DNA of 64,000 bases from Gaeumannomyces sp. JS-464 (taxonomy: Eukaryota > Ascomycota > Sordariomycetes > Magnaporthales > Magnaporthaceae). The translations under genes were made by a program, and so were the position numbers. The notes under the pieces were generated by a model that was not told where the DNA came from, ran no database searches, and worked only from the letters and a program-made list of their open reading frames with translations. Location of the stretch: contig NGZR01000001.1 in the NCBI GenBank assembly GCA_002197995.1, positions 12,791,501 through 12,855,500 on the forward strand, read 5' to 3'. Within the stretch, counting starts at the first letter, position 1; each line of letters opens with the position of its first letter. Of this stretch, positions 45,781 through 56,586 are shown in pieces.

Positions 45781-47384
45781 ATGCAAGCTCTCCGCCCCTC
45801 CAGAACAGCATCTTTGGCTGCCCGCGCGTTAAGAACCGCTTCCGCCAGGCTCGGTCACCTCTCCAGACACTTCTCCACAGGCTTCCCCAGGATGGCATCC
45901 ATCACGAAAGAGACCGACTACCTGGTCATCGGCGGCGGCAGCGGCGGCCTTGCCTCGGCCCGCATGGCAAGCTCCAAGTTTGGTGTCAAGGCCATGATTG
46001 TCGAGGCCGGAAGGATAGGAGGAACCTGTGTCAATGTCGGGTAGGCTCTCCCTAGCCGCATCTGCCTTCTCGCGGTCTCGCAAGAAACTGACCCGTCCCC
46101 GCGGTCCCTTCGCCGCCTTGCAGATGCGTGCCCAAGAAGGTCACCTTCAACGCCGCCGCCATAGCCGAGACGATTCACCAGGCCAAAAGCTACGGCTTCT
46201 CTGTCCAGGAGACGGCGCCTTTCAACTGGCGGGCGTTCAAGGAGAAGCGCGATGCATACATCAAGCGCCTCAACGGCATCTACGACCGCAACCTTGCCAA
46301 CGACAAGGTCGAGTACCTCCACGGCCACGCCAGGCTCCTAAACCGCAACGAGGCCGAGGTGACTCTGGATGACGGAACCAAGGCTGTAGTCAAGGCCAAG
46401 AAGATCCTGGTTGCCGTGGGCGGCCAACCGACAGCTTTCCCGCCCATCCCTGGTGCCGAGTTCGGAATCAACAGCGATGGATTCTTCGATATCGAGGACC
46501 TGCCCAAAAAGGTCGCGCTCGTGGGCGCAGGCTACATCGCGGTAGAGTTCGCGGGCATGTTCAATGCGCTCGGTGTTGAGACGCATCTCTTCATCCGCTA
46601 CGACACCTTCCTACGCCACTTCGACCCAATGGTTCAGGAGGTCGTGACCAAGGAGTACCAGCGCTTGGGCGTGCACCTGCACAGGCAGTCATCCCAGACC
46701 AGAGTCGACCGCGACGAGGCGACGGGCAAGCTGACGCTGCACTACAAGGATGTTGATGGATACGGCAGGGTTGGGGGCCTGGACCATCTCATCTGGGCTA
46801 TCGGCCGGACCCCGCTGACCAAGAATATTGGGCTGGAAGAGGCGGGCGTCAAGCTGGACGAGAAAGGCTACATTGCTGTGGATGGGTTCCAGAACACGTC
46901 TGTGGACAACATCTACGCGCTCGGGGATGTCACTGGCCAGGTCGAGCTGACGCCCGTGGCCATCGCGGCGGGCCGCAGGCTGTCGCACCGGCTATTCGGC
47001 GGCGAGCAGTTCAGCACCCTCAAGCTCGACTACTCCAACATCCCCTCGGTCGTGTTCGCGCACCCCGAGGTCGGGTCGATTGGGCTGACGGAGCCACAGG
47101 CGGTCGAGAAGTACGGGGCTGAGAACATCAAAGTGTACAAGACGAGCTTCACGGCCATGTACTATGCCATGATGGAGCCCGAGGAGAAGGGTCCGACGGC
47201 ATACAAGCTTGTCTGTGCGGGACCCGAGGAGAAGGTGGTTGGGCTGCACATCGTCGGCATGGGCAGCGGAGAGATGCTGCAGGGCTTCGGCGTTGCCGTC
47301 AAAATGGGCGCCACCAAGAAGGACTTCGACAACTGCGTCGCCATCCACCCGACCAGCGCCGAGGAGCTGGTCACGCTTAAATAA
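45781..47384 (+). CDS. glr1: Glutathione reductase (dual mitochondrial/cytosolic starts)
   Basis: This NADPH-dependent flavoenzyme reduces glutathione disulfide. There are two exons, 45781-46040 and 46124-47384, with a phase-2 intron that splits the active-site motif; joined they read [13 protein letters not shown], the redox-active disulfide. FAD binding is in [22 protein letters not shown] binding in [15 protein letters not shown], and the catalytic His-Glu in [13 protein letters not shown]. The 506-residue form begins [20 protein letters not shown], an Arg/Ala/Ser-rich mitochondrial presequence. A second ATG at 45892 ([10 protein letters not shown]) would give a 469-residue cytosolic form, the arrangement known from yeast Glr1. 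No frameshift is present. Confidence 0.96.
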
Positions 47385-49076
47385 GGAGCAAGGGCCGGAT
47401 TCTAAACCGCAACCCAAAGACACACCAAGCTTTCCTGATACCCCCCTCGCATCCGAGCCCTTGCTTGATGCTCGCTCTATTGCGATCCCCGAGGATAGAT
47501 AGATCGAGTGCCGTACTGTACGGACAGAGCCAACCTATATAGCGCTTCATATTGTCTACATTGTATATCTGTTATACACATCTTCCCCGTCTTGACGCAT
47601 TTTCGGCATTATCGAGCCGATAGACGAACACAGGTATCTGGACGAACACGGGCATCTGTCAGATGAATTCTGACGTGCCACTGAGCTATCCAGGTGTGCA
47701 GCTTGATCACACCGCGTGGAATTTCTGAGCTTGGTTGTTTGGTCCCTGACTTCTCGCCTTGATGCAATCGAGGCCAATAACCATACTAACTAAACTTAGA
47801 GTAACCAGGCTGCCCGCTTTGGCTGCACCTCAGCTCCATGGCCGTCATCACGCCTCGACCTGATGGCAATGGCTTTTCATCTTTATCAGAGGGAAGGGTC
47901 GCTTTCCTTGTCACGGCCACCGCCCAGGGCTGCCTTTTCCCTGTTTGACACACTTTCCCGATGCCTAGGCTCGTAAGGAGGATTATAGGGTTTGAACCCA
48001 ACCGACATTAGATTACTCACGTCCCTTGGCGAGCATTCCATTCAAGCTTTAACCCGTGGGTTGCCCCTCGGACATGACAAATTCTACAGCTTCCACGTCT
48101 TGCCCAGTCCACATTCCCTGGAGCTGGCCTGGCCCAGGAGCAATCAACTTCCCGCGGCCGGCTGCTCACTGCCGCTCTTCTAGCGGCAACAATCAGTAGG
48201 GCATTCGTCCTGGGCTGTGAGATTGTCGCATGATGGCGTGTCGGTCCTCACAATACGATACGATGAATAGTGCACTGGCCAGCCCTGGCACGAAGGAAAC
48301 AGCCAGTGTTTCTACTCACCAGTCAAAGAACAGCCCAGTGTGAGAGCTCCTCCCACCAAGATCTACCGCCCTCTGTCCGTTAGCCCGAAAATCTCGATCT
48401 TCTCCCGAAAGCCACGATGTGCCCCCGCATAACGCCACGTTGCCGACAAACACGATGACCGGTGAGGACAGCCACGACGTCACCGGGTGCATATTCCTGC
48501 ACAGGTTTGCCCTGTTAGGCCATAGGTTATTTACCATCTCCAACCTTTTCCCCTCATTAGATCAGCATCCACCAGTTATCTCCCTCCTTGAGGATAGATC
48601 TTTTGATGGGGCGGGTGGCCGGGGAAAATCGTCGATCTCGGAGTGCGGGGGAATGCGCTCTTACATCCTACATAGGTACGTAGCGGGCAGGTCGCATACC
48701 AGGCCAACTCGTCCGAACTTTTACGCTTCCTTCCCAACTACCACAACTCAGTCTTCGCCTTGGCGTTTCAAGAGCAAGCCTGAGTGATGCGGAGAGAGGG
48801 GTTGGGGTGCCCCCTCTCACCTCATCCCCTCCTTATTCTCCCTGTCCACCACACATCCATATCTTCCTCCTGGCTGAGAAATGGCATGTTTCTTCTTTAC
48901 CTACAACCGGGTATAAGCGGAGTGGGCCTCCCGACTCTCCAGTGGCATGTGCTCGGGGGAGCCATATTTTCCTCACATCCCAACCTTGCTCCTGAGCTTT
49001 TAGGCGAGCAGGCTTCTTCCCCTCCAGGGAGGCGGTTAGACGTCAAGTCGACTATGATGACGGCATCAACGGCACA
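47385..49076. other. Intergenic region, GLR1 / SAT4-like gene
   Basis: This 1.7 kb lies between two plus-strand genes. Around 47970-48000 the sequence GGGTTTGAACCC resembles a tRNA T-arm, but no acceptor or anticodon arms pair around it. Short frames (up to 122 codons) are unrecognised. Confidence 0.45.
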
Positions 49077-51083
49077 ATGATGGCGAGCGACGATTCACTA
49101 GCACCCCGTATCGTGGGGGGCAACATCGCAATGATGTTTGTGTCATCGCTGGCCATCGCGGGCCGGGTGACGGTGAGCGCTGTGACGATGAGGAACTTCT
49201 GGATCGACGATGGTCGGTAACACAGCCCCCAGGCCCGCCGCCCCGCCATCCCCTGCGGACCTATGCCTGCTGCGCCCCGGGGTTTAGCCGCTGACACTGC
49301 GCAATGCGAATTCCAGCAATGTCGATCGTTAGCTGGGTAGGTGACCAGACGTGGCCGGCGCCGGTCTTGGGCTCTGAGCCATTGCCAGGCAGTGGGAATG
49401 CTAACAGCAGTGCCTAATCCTAAGCTGTGCCTAATGGCGCTACTTATTCTTGTAATTATAAGTAGGTACCTGCCTATCTGTGTTGGTGTATGATCGTCGC
49501 CCGAGACTCCACAAGGCTGATCTTGCCGGTGACAGTGACCACGGTCGGATTCGGGTCCCATTTCGACACAATCAGCCCAGAAACGCTCGAGAAGTACATT
49601 CGGGTTAGTCAGGGACAAGCCCTGCCCTTCTCACCCTCGGATCCGCTGGCGGCGCGGTGAGCTACCACAAAAACTGGGTTGCGCCTGCGGGTGGTTTCTA
49701 GAACGGCCTTCCGACATTCTCCCTCTACATCTGGGGCTCCGTTGCTGCCAAGCTCGCATACGCCTTTTACTATCTTCGACTATTCTCGGACAGGCGGCAT
49801 GCCCTGTTGAACAAGGCGATCATCGTGTTCCTCATCCTTCAGGGATCGGCGGGCCGTCACGTTGCATCTCATGTGCACCCCGTTTTCCAAGGCCCTCGTC
49901 CCGACGATACCCGGCACGTGCGTCGACGTGGGCGCTTTCTACCTGTCTTTTGTGAGTGACCTTCTTGCGAGGGGGAAGGTCTCGCTCGCCTTCACGTTGG
50001 TCTTGCTGTTTGCGAAATTTGTCGGGCAAGGCCTGACTTCGGGTCTTCCTCGGAGGGTGGTAGTTTGCTATAAAACTCTTCAGCGACCTCGTCCTCTTCG
50101 TGCAGCCCATTCCGGTGCTATGGGGGCTGAAGCTCTCTGCCGGCAAGAAGGCGGTCATGTTTCTTCTGGTATCGGTCGGCATGTTGTAAGTGTCTGAATG
50201 TTTGATATCATGTCTACATGTCACAACATGATACCTTTGGAAGCTGGACCGGCAATGGCTGACCTGGGGCGCGTCCACACGAATCAGCCTGTGTATCTTC
50301 TCAGTCGTCCGCATTAGGCTCGTCCCATCGTTGTACAATGGCAATGACCCAACATGTAAGGACATGGCCGGGACTGATACCCATCTTCCACTCTCCCCAT
50401 TTTCCCTTGACGAAGCGGTACTGAGAAAGCATTTTGGGATAGACACGATCGTAGACGCCATGCTCTGGTCAGAAATTGAGATATTCAGCCTTATTGTATG
50501 CGAGTGTGTCCCTTCGCTGCGGACGCTCGGAAAGAGAATGGGGCCGATGGTGGCAGCGCTTGTCTTCGTGACAGCGGCGAGCAAGCCGTCAGTCACGGAC
50601 GGCAACGGCCAGCCGTCGGTAGGCGCGAGCGACAACACGCCGCGACGCAAGCGCCGAGGCGGCAAGCAGCGTAACCACCGAGGAAGCCGCAATAGCTCCA
50701 AGTACACCGGCACTGGCGGGTCGTCCGGGTCGCCGCGGGGCAGCAAGTTCGGGGTCACGAGCCTGGTTTCGGCGACGAGGCGGTCGGACAACGACAGCGG
50801 CATCGGCCGGTCGTCGGCGCGGACGATCGCGGGGCGGGGCGACGAGCCGCCGGAGCCGGCGCACGGGTCCATCATGGTGACGCGCGACATCGAGATCGGC
50901 ATCGAGGTGGACGAGAGCGCGGACGATGAGGAGGAGGAGGAGGAGGAGGAGGGCAACGACGATGACTACGCGGAGCAAGATGACGACGACGTGTCGGACT
51001 GGCGAGGAGGCAGCCATCAACCAGGCGGCGCATCGTCACTTTCACTGGGGGCAAAACCCGTGGAGCCGCTGGAGCCCATCTGA
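49077..51083 (+). CDS. Rhodopsin-like (SAT4-type) integral membrane protein, seven exons
   Basis: This is a fungal plasma-membrane-type protein of the SAT4/'rhodopsin domain' family with about seven transmembrane helices; its function is unknown. Exons joined by phase are 49077-49212, 49317-49336 (20 nt), 49466-49603, 49702-49951, 50064-50185, 50288-50355 and 50455-51083, giving about 453 residues. Family landmarks are GGNIAMMFVSSLAIAGRV, NFWIDDAMSIVSW across the first two junctions, TTVGFGSHFDTISPETLEKY, CTPFSKALVPTIPGTCVDVG, SDLVLFVQPIPVLWGLKL, and VVRIRLVPSLYNGNDPT then AMLWSEIEIFSLIVCECVPS. The cytoplasmic tail is Ser/Gly/Arg-rich, then strongly acidic. One surplus G in GGG at 49851-49853 breaks exon 4. 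No single long frame marks this gene; the fit of six intron phases is the main support. Confidence 0.8.
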
Positions 51084-51874
51084 CAGAGATTGCGCGTCCT
51101 GTCCGACGTGCATGGGTTTCCAACAGCAGGAAAAAAGAAAAAGAAAAAAAAAAGAAAAAAGAAAAAAAAAAAAAAAGAAAAAAAAAAAAAAAAAGAAAAA
51201 AAAGAAAAAAAAAGAAAAAAAAAAAAAAAGAAAAAAAAAAAAAAAAAAGAAAAAAAGAAAAAAAAAAAAAAAAAAAGAAAAATAAGAAAAAAAGAAAAAA
51301 AAAAGAAAAAAAAAGGAATCTTCCTTTCAATGCCAAGCACCTCTTTAGGCACCTCCTATTCACCTCGCCGCATGATAGTTTTCTGTACTCTTACCTCTTT
51401 CGTCCTGCCATTTTCTTCCGGTCCACGACGGCGAGGGAAGTCCAGCCGAGAGGGACCAAGCGAGGGGACGATGATATGTGGTGAGATTGGCGTGACGGAA
51501 ACGAGAACCGGGCACGACGCCCAAATAAAAATCTGCAGTTTTATAACGCTAATTGGAATGCCCATTACGTGAACTGATCCTCTAGGCTGCTTTCTCGTCC
51601 CTGTATCTTTTCCTGTATCTTGTATCCAATATATAGATCCCCTTCATGGGCATCCCTTTTGCAAACGTTTATTCTAATTTGCCATCATTTTATCATTGTA
51701 TTTTCATCGGGGATCATCCCTATATCTCACATGTTCATTGCATTGTGCCTGAAACATGTGCCTCGTCGGGGCTTCGCAAAACGACCTAAATAGGTCTCGA
51801 CTTTTGCGCCTGAAATGTTGGCTGCTTAACCCTTCTTATCACTTTGGTCTGTTCACTAATTTTATATATATTTA
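51084..51874. other. Convergent intergenic region with polypurine tract
   Basis: This is the 3' side of the SAT4-like gene and of the FAR1-type gene. Apart from the polypurine tract it is AT-rich and shows no gene. Confidence 0.55.
51126..51316 (+). repeat. 191-bp polypurine (A-rich, AAAAAG-like) tract
   Basis: This is almost pure A with scattered single G, and one T at about 51284. It begins about 40 bp after the SAT4-like stop codon. It yields spurious poly-K and poly-F frames on the two strands. Confidence 0.9.
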
Positions 51875-52705
51875 TCACTTGTGTCCAGTAGTCGTAAGGT
51901 TGGGAGATTCCTGGGTAGTCCCTGAACACACAGAGACCTGAGCCGAGTCGGATTCCTCGGTTGGTGTTCCTTCCTGGGCGGCAATCCTTTTCTCTCTGTC
52001 AACAAGATTCTGAATATCTTTGCCCGTTATTGCCGTGCCTGGGTGTTCTTTGCGAACAAGCTCGGCGACGGCTCGGAAGGATAAATATGGCTTGTTTTTG
52101 AGGAGCGCGATGACAGTCTCGCGGGCGGCTTTGAGAGCAGCTCGCCGGTGCACCGGGATGGTGGCCGGGTCGGTCATTTCATGGGTGTGAGCGCCATATT
52201 TCAGGGTGAAAAACCAGCCAACTAGCGGCTGTCCCCTCGGCTTGATTTGGGCGATGGACGCCCTCCACCTGCAGCCATTCCGCAGGGTAGTCCTGACGCC
52301 CTTGTGAGTCTTTGTGTTGTGGGAGGCGGCCGAGGTGCACTCGAGGTCGTAGCGACAGATGTCGACGGGCGTATTTTCAGCCCTCTCAACCTTGTTCCGC
52401 TTGCGGTAACTCGACCGCGCTACGACGACACCAAACCCCGTGGCATAAGCGGTGCGCTGGACCGCCTGCATCGCGGCATCTGAGTTTGCAAAGGGGACGC
52501 CTTCGAGCGAAGCGAAGCTAGGCGGGCTGCGCAAGGGCGACCACGCGCTCACAGCGGAGGATGCGCCATTGCCGCCGCCGCCGCCACCATCATGAGAGGG
52601 CGGCGCGGGGTAGGCGGCCGAGAGCGGAAAGGGACCGGTCGACGAGAAGGGCGTGTCGGACTGGGGCTGCAGAAAGACGGAAAAGTCCAGATGGTCGTCT
52701 GCCAT
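51875..52705 (-). CDS. FAR1/WRKY-GCM1-type zinc-binding protein
   Basis: This 276-residue single-exon protein has a disordered, Ser/Pro/Gly-rich N-terminus (first 90 or so residues) and then a DNA-binding fold of the FAR1/WRKY-GCM1 type, as found at the N-terminus of MULE transposases and in transcription factors derived from them. Visible are FANSDAAMQAVQRTAYATGF, GVVVARSSYRKRNKVERAEN, the metal ligands in DICRYDLEC and GCRWRASI, and the HxH of YGAHTHEM. A helical segment SFRAVAELVRKEHPGTAI and a polar tail follow. No DDE catalytic domain follows. The start is the ATG at 52705 (MADDHLDFSVF); the frame is open to 53035, but those residues are low-complexity. It lies 388 bp from the transposon. 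Confidence 0.75.
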   Translation of the reverse strand: MADDHLDFSVFLQPQSDTPFSSTGPFPLSAAYPAPPSHDGGGGGGNGASSAVSAWSPLRSPPSFASLEGVPFANSDAAMQAVQRTAYATGFGVVVARSSYRKRNKVERAENTPVDICRYDLECTSAASHNTKTHKGVRTTLRNGCRWRASIAQIKPRGQPLVGWFFTLKYGAHTHEMTDPATIPVHRRAALKAARETVIALLKNKPYLSFRAVAELVRKEHPGTAITGKDIQNLVDREKRIAAQEGTPTEESDSAQVSVCSGTTQESPNLTTTGHK

Positions 52706-53093
52706 GGCAATTTTTTGAGTTGCGACGCTTGCCCGTAGGGTGTGGACAGCACGATTTCGTTGAGGCTGTCCGTCCAGTTGTGGGGTGTCCGCGAAGTGAG
52801 GCTGTCCGTCCGTCCATCCAGCGTGGTTTGGTGTGGGCCTTGGGCTGGATGCCCGATGCGGGAATGGATGCCCTGGTGAGCGGGCGGTGATGCGTTGTCG
52901 GTGGCGACCAGGGTAGAAACCTACATGAGTCGTGACGGGTAGGGAGGCGTGGGGGTAGGGAGTGCTAATTAATGTGACCAGAGGGCGCTGAAGGACAGCC
53001 TGGTCGGATAAATGTCGGGTTATGAGTGCTCGCAATCGCCACCAATTAGGTCTGAGGAGGTGCCTGGGTACAATTGATGCCTCACTGCCTGTA
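52706..53093. promoter_or_regulatory. Upstream region of FAR1-type gene, left flank of transposon
   Basis: These 388 bp run up to the TA dinucleotide (53092-53093) that borders the element. GC content here is normal, so the compositional change begins inside the element. Confidence 0.5.
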
Positions 53094-53276
53094 CTTGTGC
53101 GGCTTTAAAACAGCTCGCACGAATCGGCCCTCTAGGGATAAAGTGCGGACGTTCAATTCGTCGTTTTTCCTGCAATTCGTCGTTTTTTAGCGACATTTTT
53201 CCCCACCCAAATTAGCGGGAGATTAATGTACCACCGAATAAATAAATCGCACGCTTAACTGCATACCCGCACAGGC
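53094..53276 (+). repeat. Left terminal inverted repeat of the pogo-type element
   Basis: It begins CTTGTGCGGCTTTAAAACA. It contains a doubled CAATTCGTCGTTTTT motif (about 53153-53188), then TAGCGACATTTTTCCCCACC and AAATAAATCGCACGCTTAAC. The right end matches all of this in inverted orientation. Confidence 0.88.
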
Positions 53277-54060
53277 CACGCGGGGCCCAGCCCCTGGTTA
53301 TGCAATTAACTAAAAGCAGCAAATGCAATTAATTACTTAAAAATAAAGCTATTTAAGCTAAGGCGGGATTAATTAAATCGTTTAAATCAGCCTTTTCGTC
53401 CTGGGTATTAAAATTAGCGGCATTTAAAGCAAAAGTTACGCTTTTTTTAGTATTTGTGCTTTTTAAAAAGAATACCTCGTACTTTTCCGCTGTATATTTG
53501 TTTGGAAAAGAGATTTCCAAAACGAGATTTGGGCCGTACTTTTCCTTCCAGTAAAACCGGATAACCTTCCGGACCGTGCCCTCGTTTTTTGCGGTAAGTC
53601 GCCACGGCGTATAAAAGAAAGTCTTTTAGCAGGCTGCCAATTTGGAGGAAGGCAGACGTCGTCGTTATCCCTGCTAGATTATATGCGGGCGAAAAGCAAA
53701 GCCTCCTTTTGCAAAGCATGAAACCGATCGTCGCGCTTTCGGCGTTATTGCTAATATTTTTTAAAAAGCTTAGCCTCGTTTTTAAAAGCGGCTTGCAAAA
53801 GGTTAACGAAATTAGCAATCTTTTGCCGCTTAATTTGTTATAATCGCAAGCGCGCGCGCAATTGCTTAAAGCGGTTACCTTTTTTTCGTTTATAATTCGG
53901 CAACTAACGCTTAAATATCCGCAATTCCGTTTTTAAATTTTTGCTTTGCAAGCGCCGGCGTTCCTTCCGCTTAAAAGCAAAGCGGTTATTCTCTTTATTA
54001 ATTGCCTAAAAACGCGCGTCGTTTACCGAAATCGGGCTTATTTTAGTAATTAAACGGTTA

Positions 54061-54841
54061 AAAGAGCTTTTTTGCTTACGCTTAACTTTAGCCTTTTCGC
54101 GCCGGCGGAGCTTTTTAATCGCGCGAGCGTTTGCGAAAATCGCCGCGTGCAATGCTTTTTTCATTTTTAAAAAAACGTTAATTATCGTTAGCGAAACCGT
54201 TTTGCCCGAAAAAGCGGAAAAATGCAGCCTTTTTTTAAGTTAATCCTCGTACGAAATAATATCCGATAAATTAAACGATAAAATTTTAACTTTTTTCTAA
54301 TTTAGCGCTATTAAATCCAGCGAAAGCGTTTTTAAAAAAGGCAAAGGTTTACCGTCGTTATTAAAAAAAAGGTTAAAAATTAACTTCGGCGTTTAATCCG
54401 TTAAATTTGCTTTATTATATTTAAAATATACCCGATTTTTTAAAAAATAATTAACGCGGATTTGGCAAAAGTAAGCGGATTTTTAAAATTATTTAAAACA
54501 ATTTCGAAATTAAAAAGCGAAAGCCCGCATTTTGCTTAAGCCGATTTAATCGTGCTAATTTTAAAAGCTTGCCGGCGTATATTTTTAAAACCATTTAAAA
54601 ATTTTAAACGGTCGTAATCGATAGCGCTAAGCTCGACTTGCATTGCAAAATCGCGCTAATACGCTGCTTTATAGGAAAAGAAAACGCCGACGTTAAAAGG
54701 TTGCAATTTATGCGTTATATGCGAAAAAAGCGGGAAAAGAATAATTTTTGCCTGCCGGCATTTTTCTTAAAAGCTAAAAGTAAAATGAAATCCGTAATTA
54801 TTAATTAGCAATAGCTTATACTCGTTAAAATTTAACGGTTT
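54061..54841 (-). pseudogene. Pogo/Fot1 transposase, C-terminal half
   Basis: This piece continues the catalytic domain on the other side of the nested element. EYKLLLINNYGFHFTFSF aligns with the EYRLLIIDGHGSHLT block, showing the second catalytic Asp position changed to Asn. Then KLQPFNVGVFFSYKAAY aligns with LLQPLDVGCFSPLKRAY, the third acidic position again Asn. Stops (TAA/TAG) interrupt it. A basic tail (MKKALHAAIFANARAIKKLR) follows. G-to-A change explains both Asp-to-Asn losses, so the enzyme is dead. Confidence 0.78.
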
Positions 54842-55076
54842 TATTAGTAAGAGTGGTACTTTTGTAAGCACGGAAATTTTTTAAATGGAAAAAATAAAGA
54901 TTTATAAATTTGGAACTGGTGTTTATAGTAATGCATGTTTATATAAGAATTTAATTACAAAAAGGGGATTATAAAATCCCTTTTTATATGCTTGTGGGAG
55001 CGCACGGGCTTTAAGCCCGTTGCTTTACGAAGTGTAAAGTTTATTCCGGTGCACGCGCTAATTACGTAAATTAACA
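54842..55076 (-). repeat. Left direct terminal repeat (3' LTR on minus strand)
   Basis: It is 235 bp, the same length as the right copy, with differences that are mostly C/T or G/A. It contains the palindromes GGGATTATAAAATCCC and ACGGGCTTTAAGCCCGT. Confidence 0.8.
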
Positions 55077-55849
55077 TTGGCAACTTTTTCTTTTATGCGC
55101 GTGTAACGGCTATATGCCTTTTTCCGGATCCGGAGATTTTACAATACTAATAACAAAGGATTTCGAATTTGGTACTTTGCTTTAAAAACAAAGGAAAATA
55201 AAAGCAAAAAAGCCGTGCTGGATATCGGTAAAAACCGTAAATTAGGGACTGTAAATAAAAACAATAGGAAATGGGGCAATGCTTGGTTAAATGCTTGTGG
55301 GATTAGGTAATAACCGCTTATGTGCTCGAGCGATTAAGTGATTTCATATTCGGGGCTATAACCGATGTGCTGGGTATACCATTGCTTGGCGTTATAATAA
55401 AATGCTAAAAGAAAGATCGCATGGAATTGTGAAAAGGGTATTTTATAAGTTTGCGGCTTTATAACGTGTGGGGCTTTCCTAAATGCACGCGCTGCTATAT
55501 AATCCAATTTTGGCAGTTTTTTTCTTTAAGCGCGTGCATTGGTTATTGGTACCGGCGGAGCTGTAAATTGGTTAACTAAAGGCGTTTAAGGATTTGCAAA
55601 TTGGCTGGTCGGAAGTGTTTGGGGTGGTGGAAATTGGCTGGACGGATTTTTGGGCCGCTGGCTTGGTGATTTTTGGATTTCATTTCGGCCAATTTATTGC
55701 TTGGCTGTGAGCTTTTTTAAAAAGGTAGCGTGGCGCGTCGGTTTGGGGGCATTTAAACCGTCGATCGGGTAATTGTTTATTTTGGTGCTTGTGCGATTTT
55801 AGGGAGGAAAAGGCTGTAATCCGGTTGCAAGTGTTGTTATTTTAAAGAT

Positions 55850-56287
55850 TAACTTTTATCGCATAACTTGCATAAGCCTTTCGTTAAGTTTCCCTTTTGG
55901 TGGACCGGGTACAAGAATCCCGTAATTTTGCAAATGCTTCCGGAAAATTCGTGCGATTTGTTAATCGAGGTTTTCGAATTGCTTTGCCTCCCACCCCTCG
56001 TAATCTTCGAGCACGTCGCTTAAAAGATTGTTACTATGGGTGGTTTCGTAGGAAAGCAGTGTTTTAAGCATTTATGCGTTCCGGCGAGCGGTGGATACTT
56101 CGTTGGGTAATTTTCCGAGGTTATAAAAGGGGCTTGTTAAAAAGGGCATGTTAATGTTTTGTGCTAAAGATTTGGGGAGGTCGTATAACAAAAGCGTGCT
56201 TTTTGTAATTATACGTTGCTTATCGCTAAGCTTTTTTGCTTGTTGTTCCGAAATGTCGGACATGTTGTCGGTGGGGGTAACGAGCAA
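55850..56287 (-). pseudogene. Gag-like coding remnant of the nested element
   Basis: One minus-strand frame reads MLVTPTDNMSDISEQQAKKL and continues through TAA stops to NNLLSDVLEDYEGWEAKQFE and GILVPGPPKGKLNERLMQVM. The stops sit where CAA is likely. The composition (charged, helical, no catalytic motif) suits a Gag-like protein, but I cannot assign a family. Confidence 0.45.
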
Positions 56288-56586
56288 TATCGTTTGGGTG
56301 ATCGATTTAGGAGTTCAGTCGTTTAACGTAGGAAGGTGCTTAAAGGGATTACGTAACGCTTTTTTCACGTTTGTTTAAATTTTATAAACAAAAGTCTAAT
56401 CGCTTGTAATAAAAAGGTGCTTTTGGTGCGTGATTAACTCCCGTGTAACGCGTTACCGAGCAGTGGAATTCGATTCCTTTATTCTTAAATTTTTACGTTA
56501 ACCTAATCGCTTTTTCGAAAAAGGTATTAAACGTTTAAATCTTTTATTTTGCTGTTTGTATTGCTTTTTTAAGCAATACTAATTAG

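Noticed and set aside
47960..48010. Possible tRNA gene (GGGTTTGAACCC T-arm-like sequence)
   Set aside because: I could not pair acceptor, D or anticodon arms on either strand around it.
50872..51363. Long Phe-rich and Lys-rich frames
   Set aside because: They are produced by the polypurine tract and by the antisense of the SAT4-like tail.
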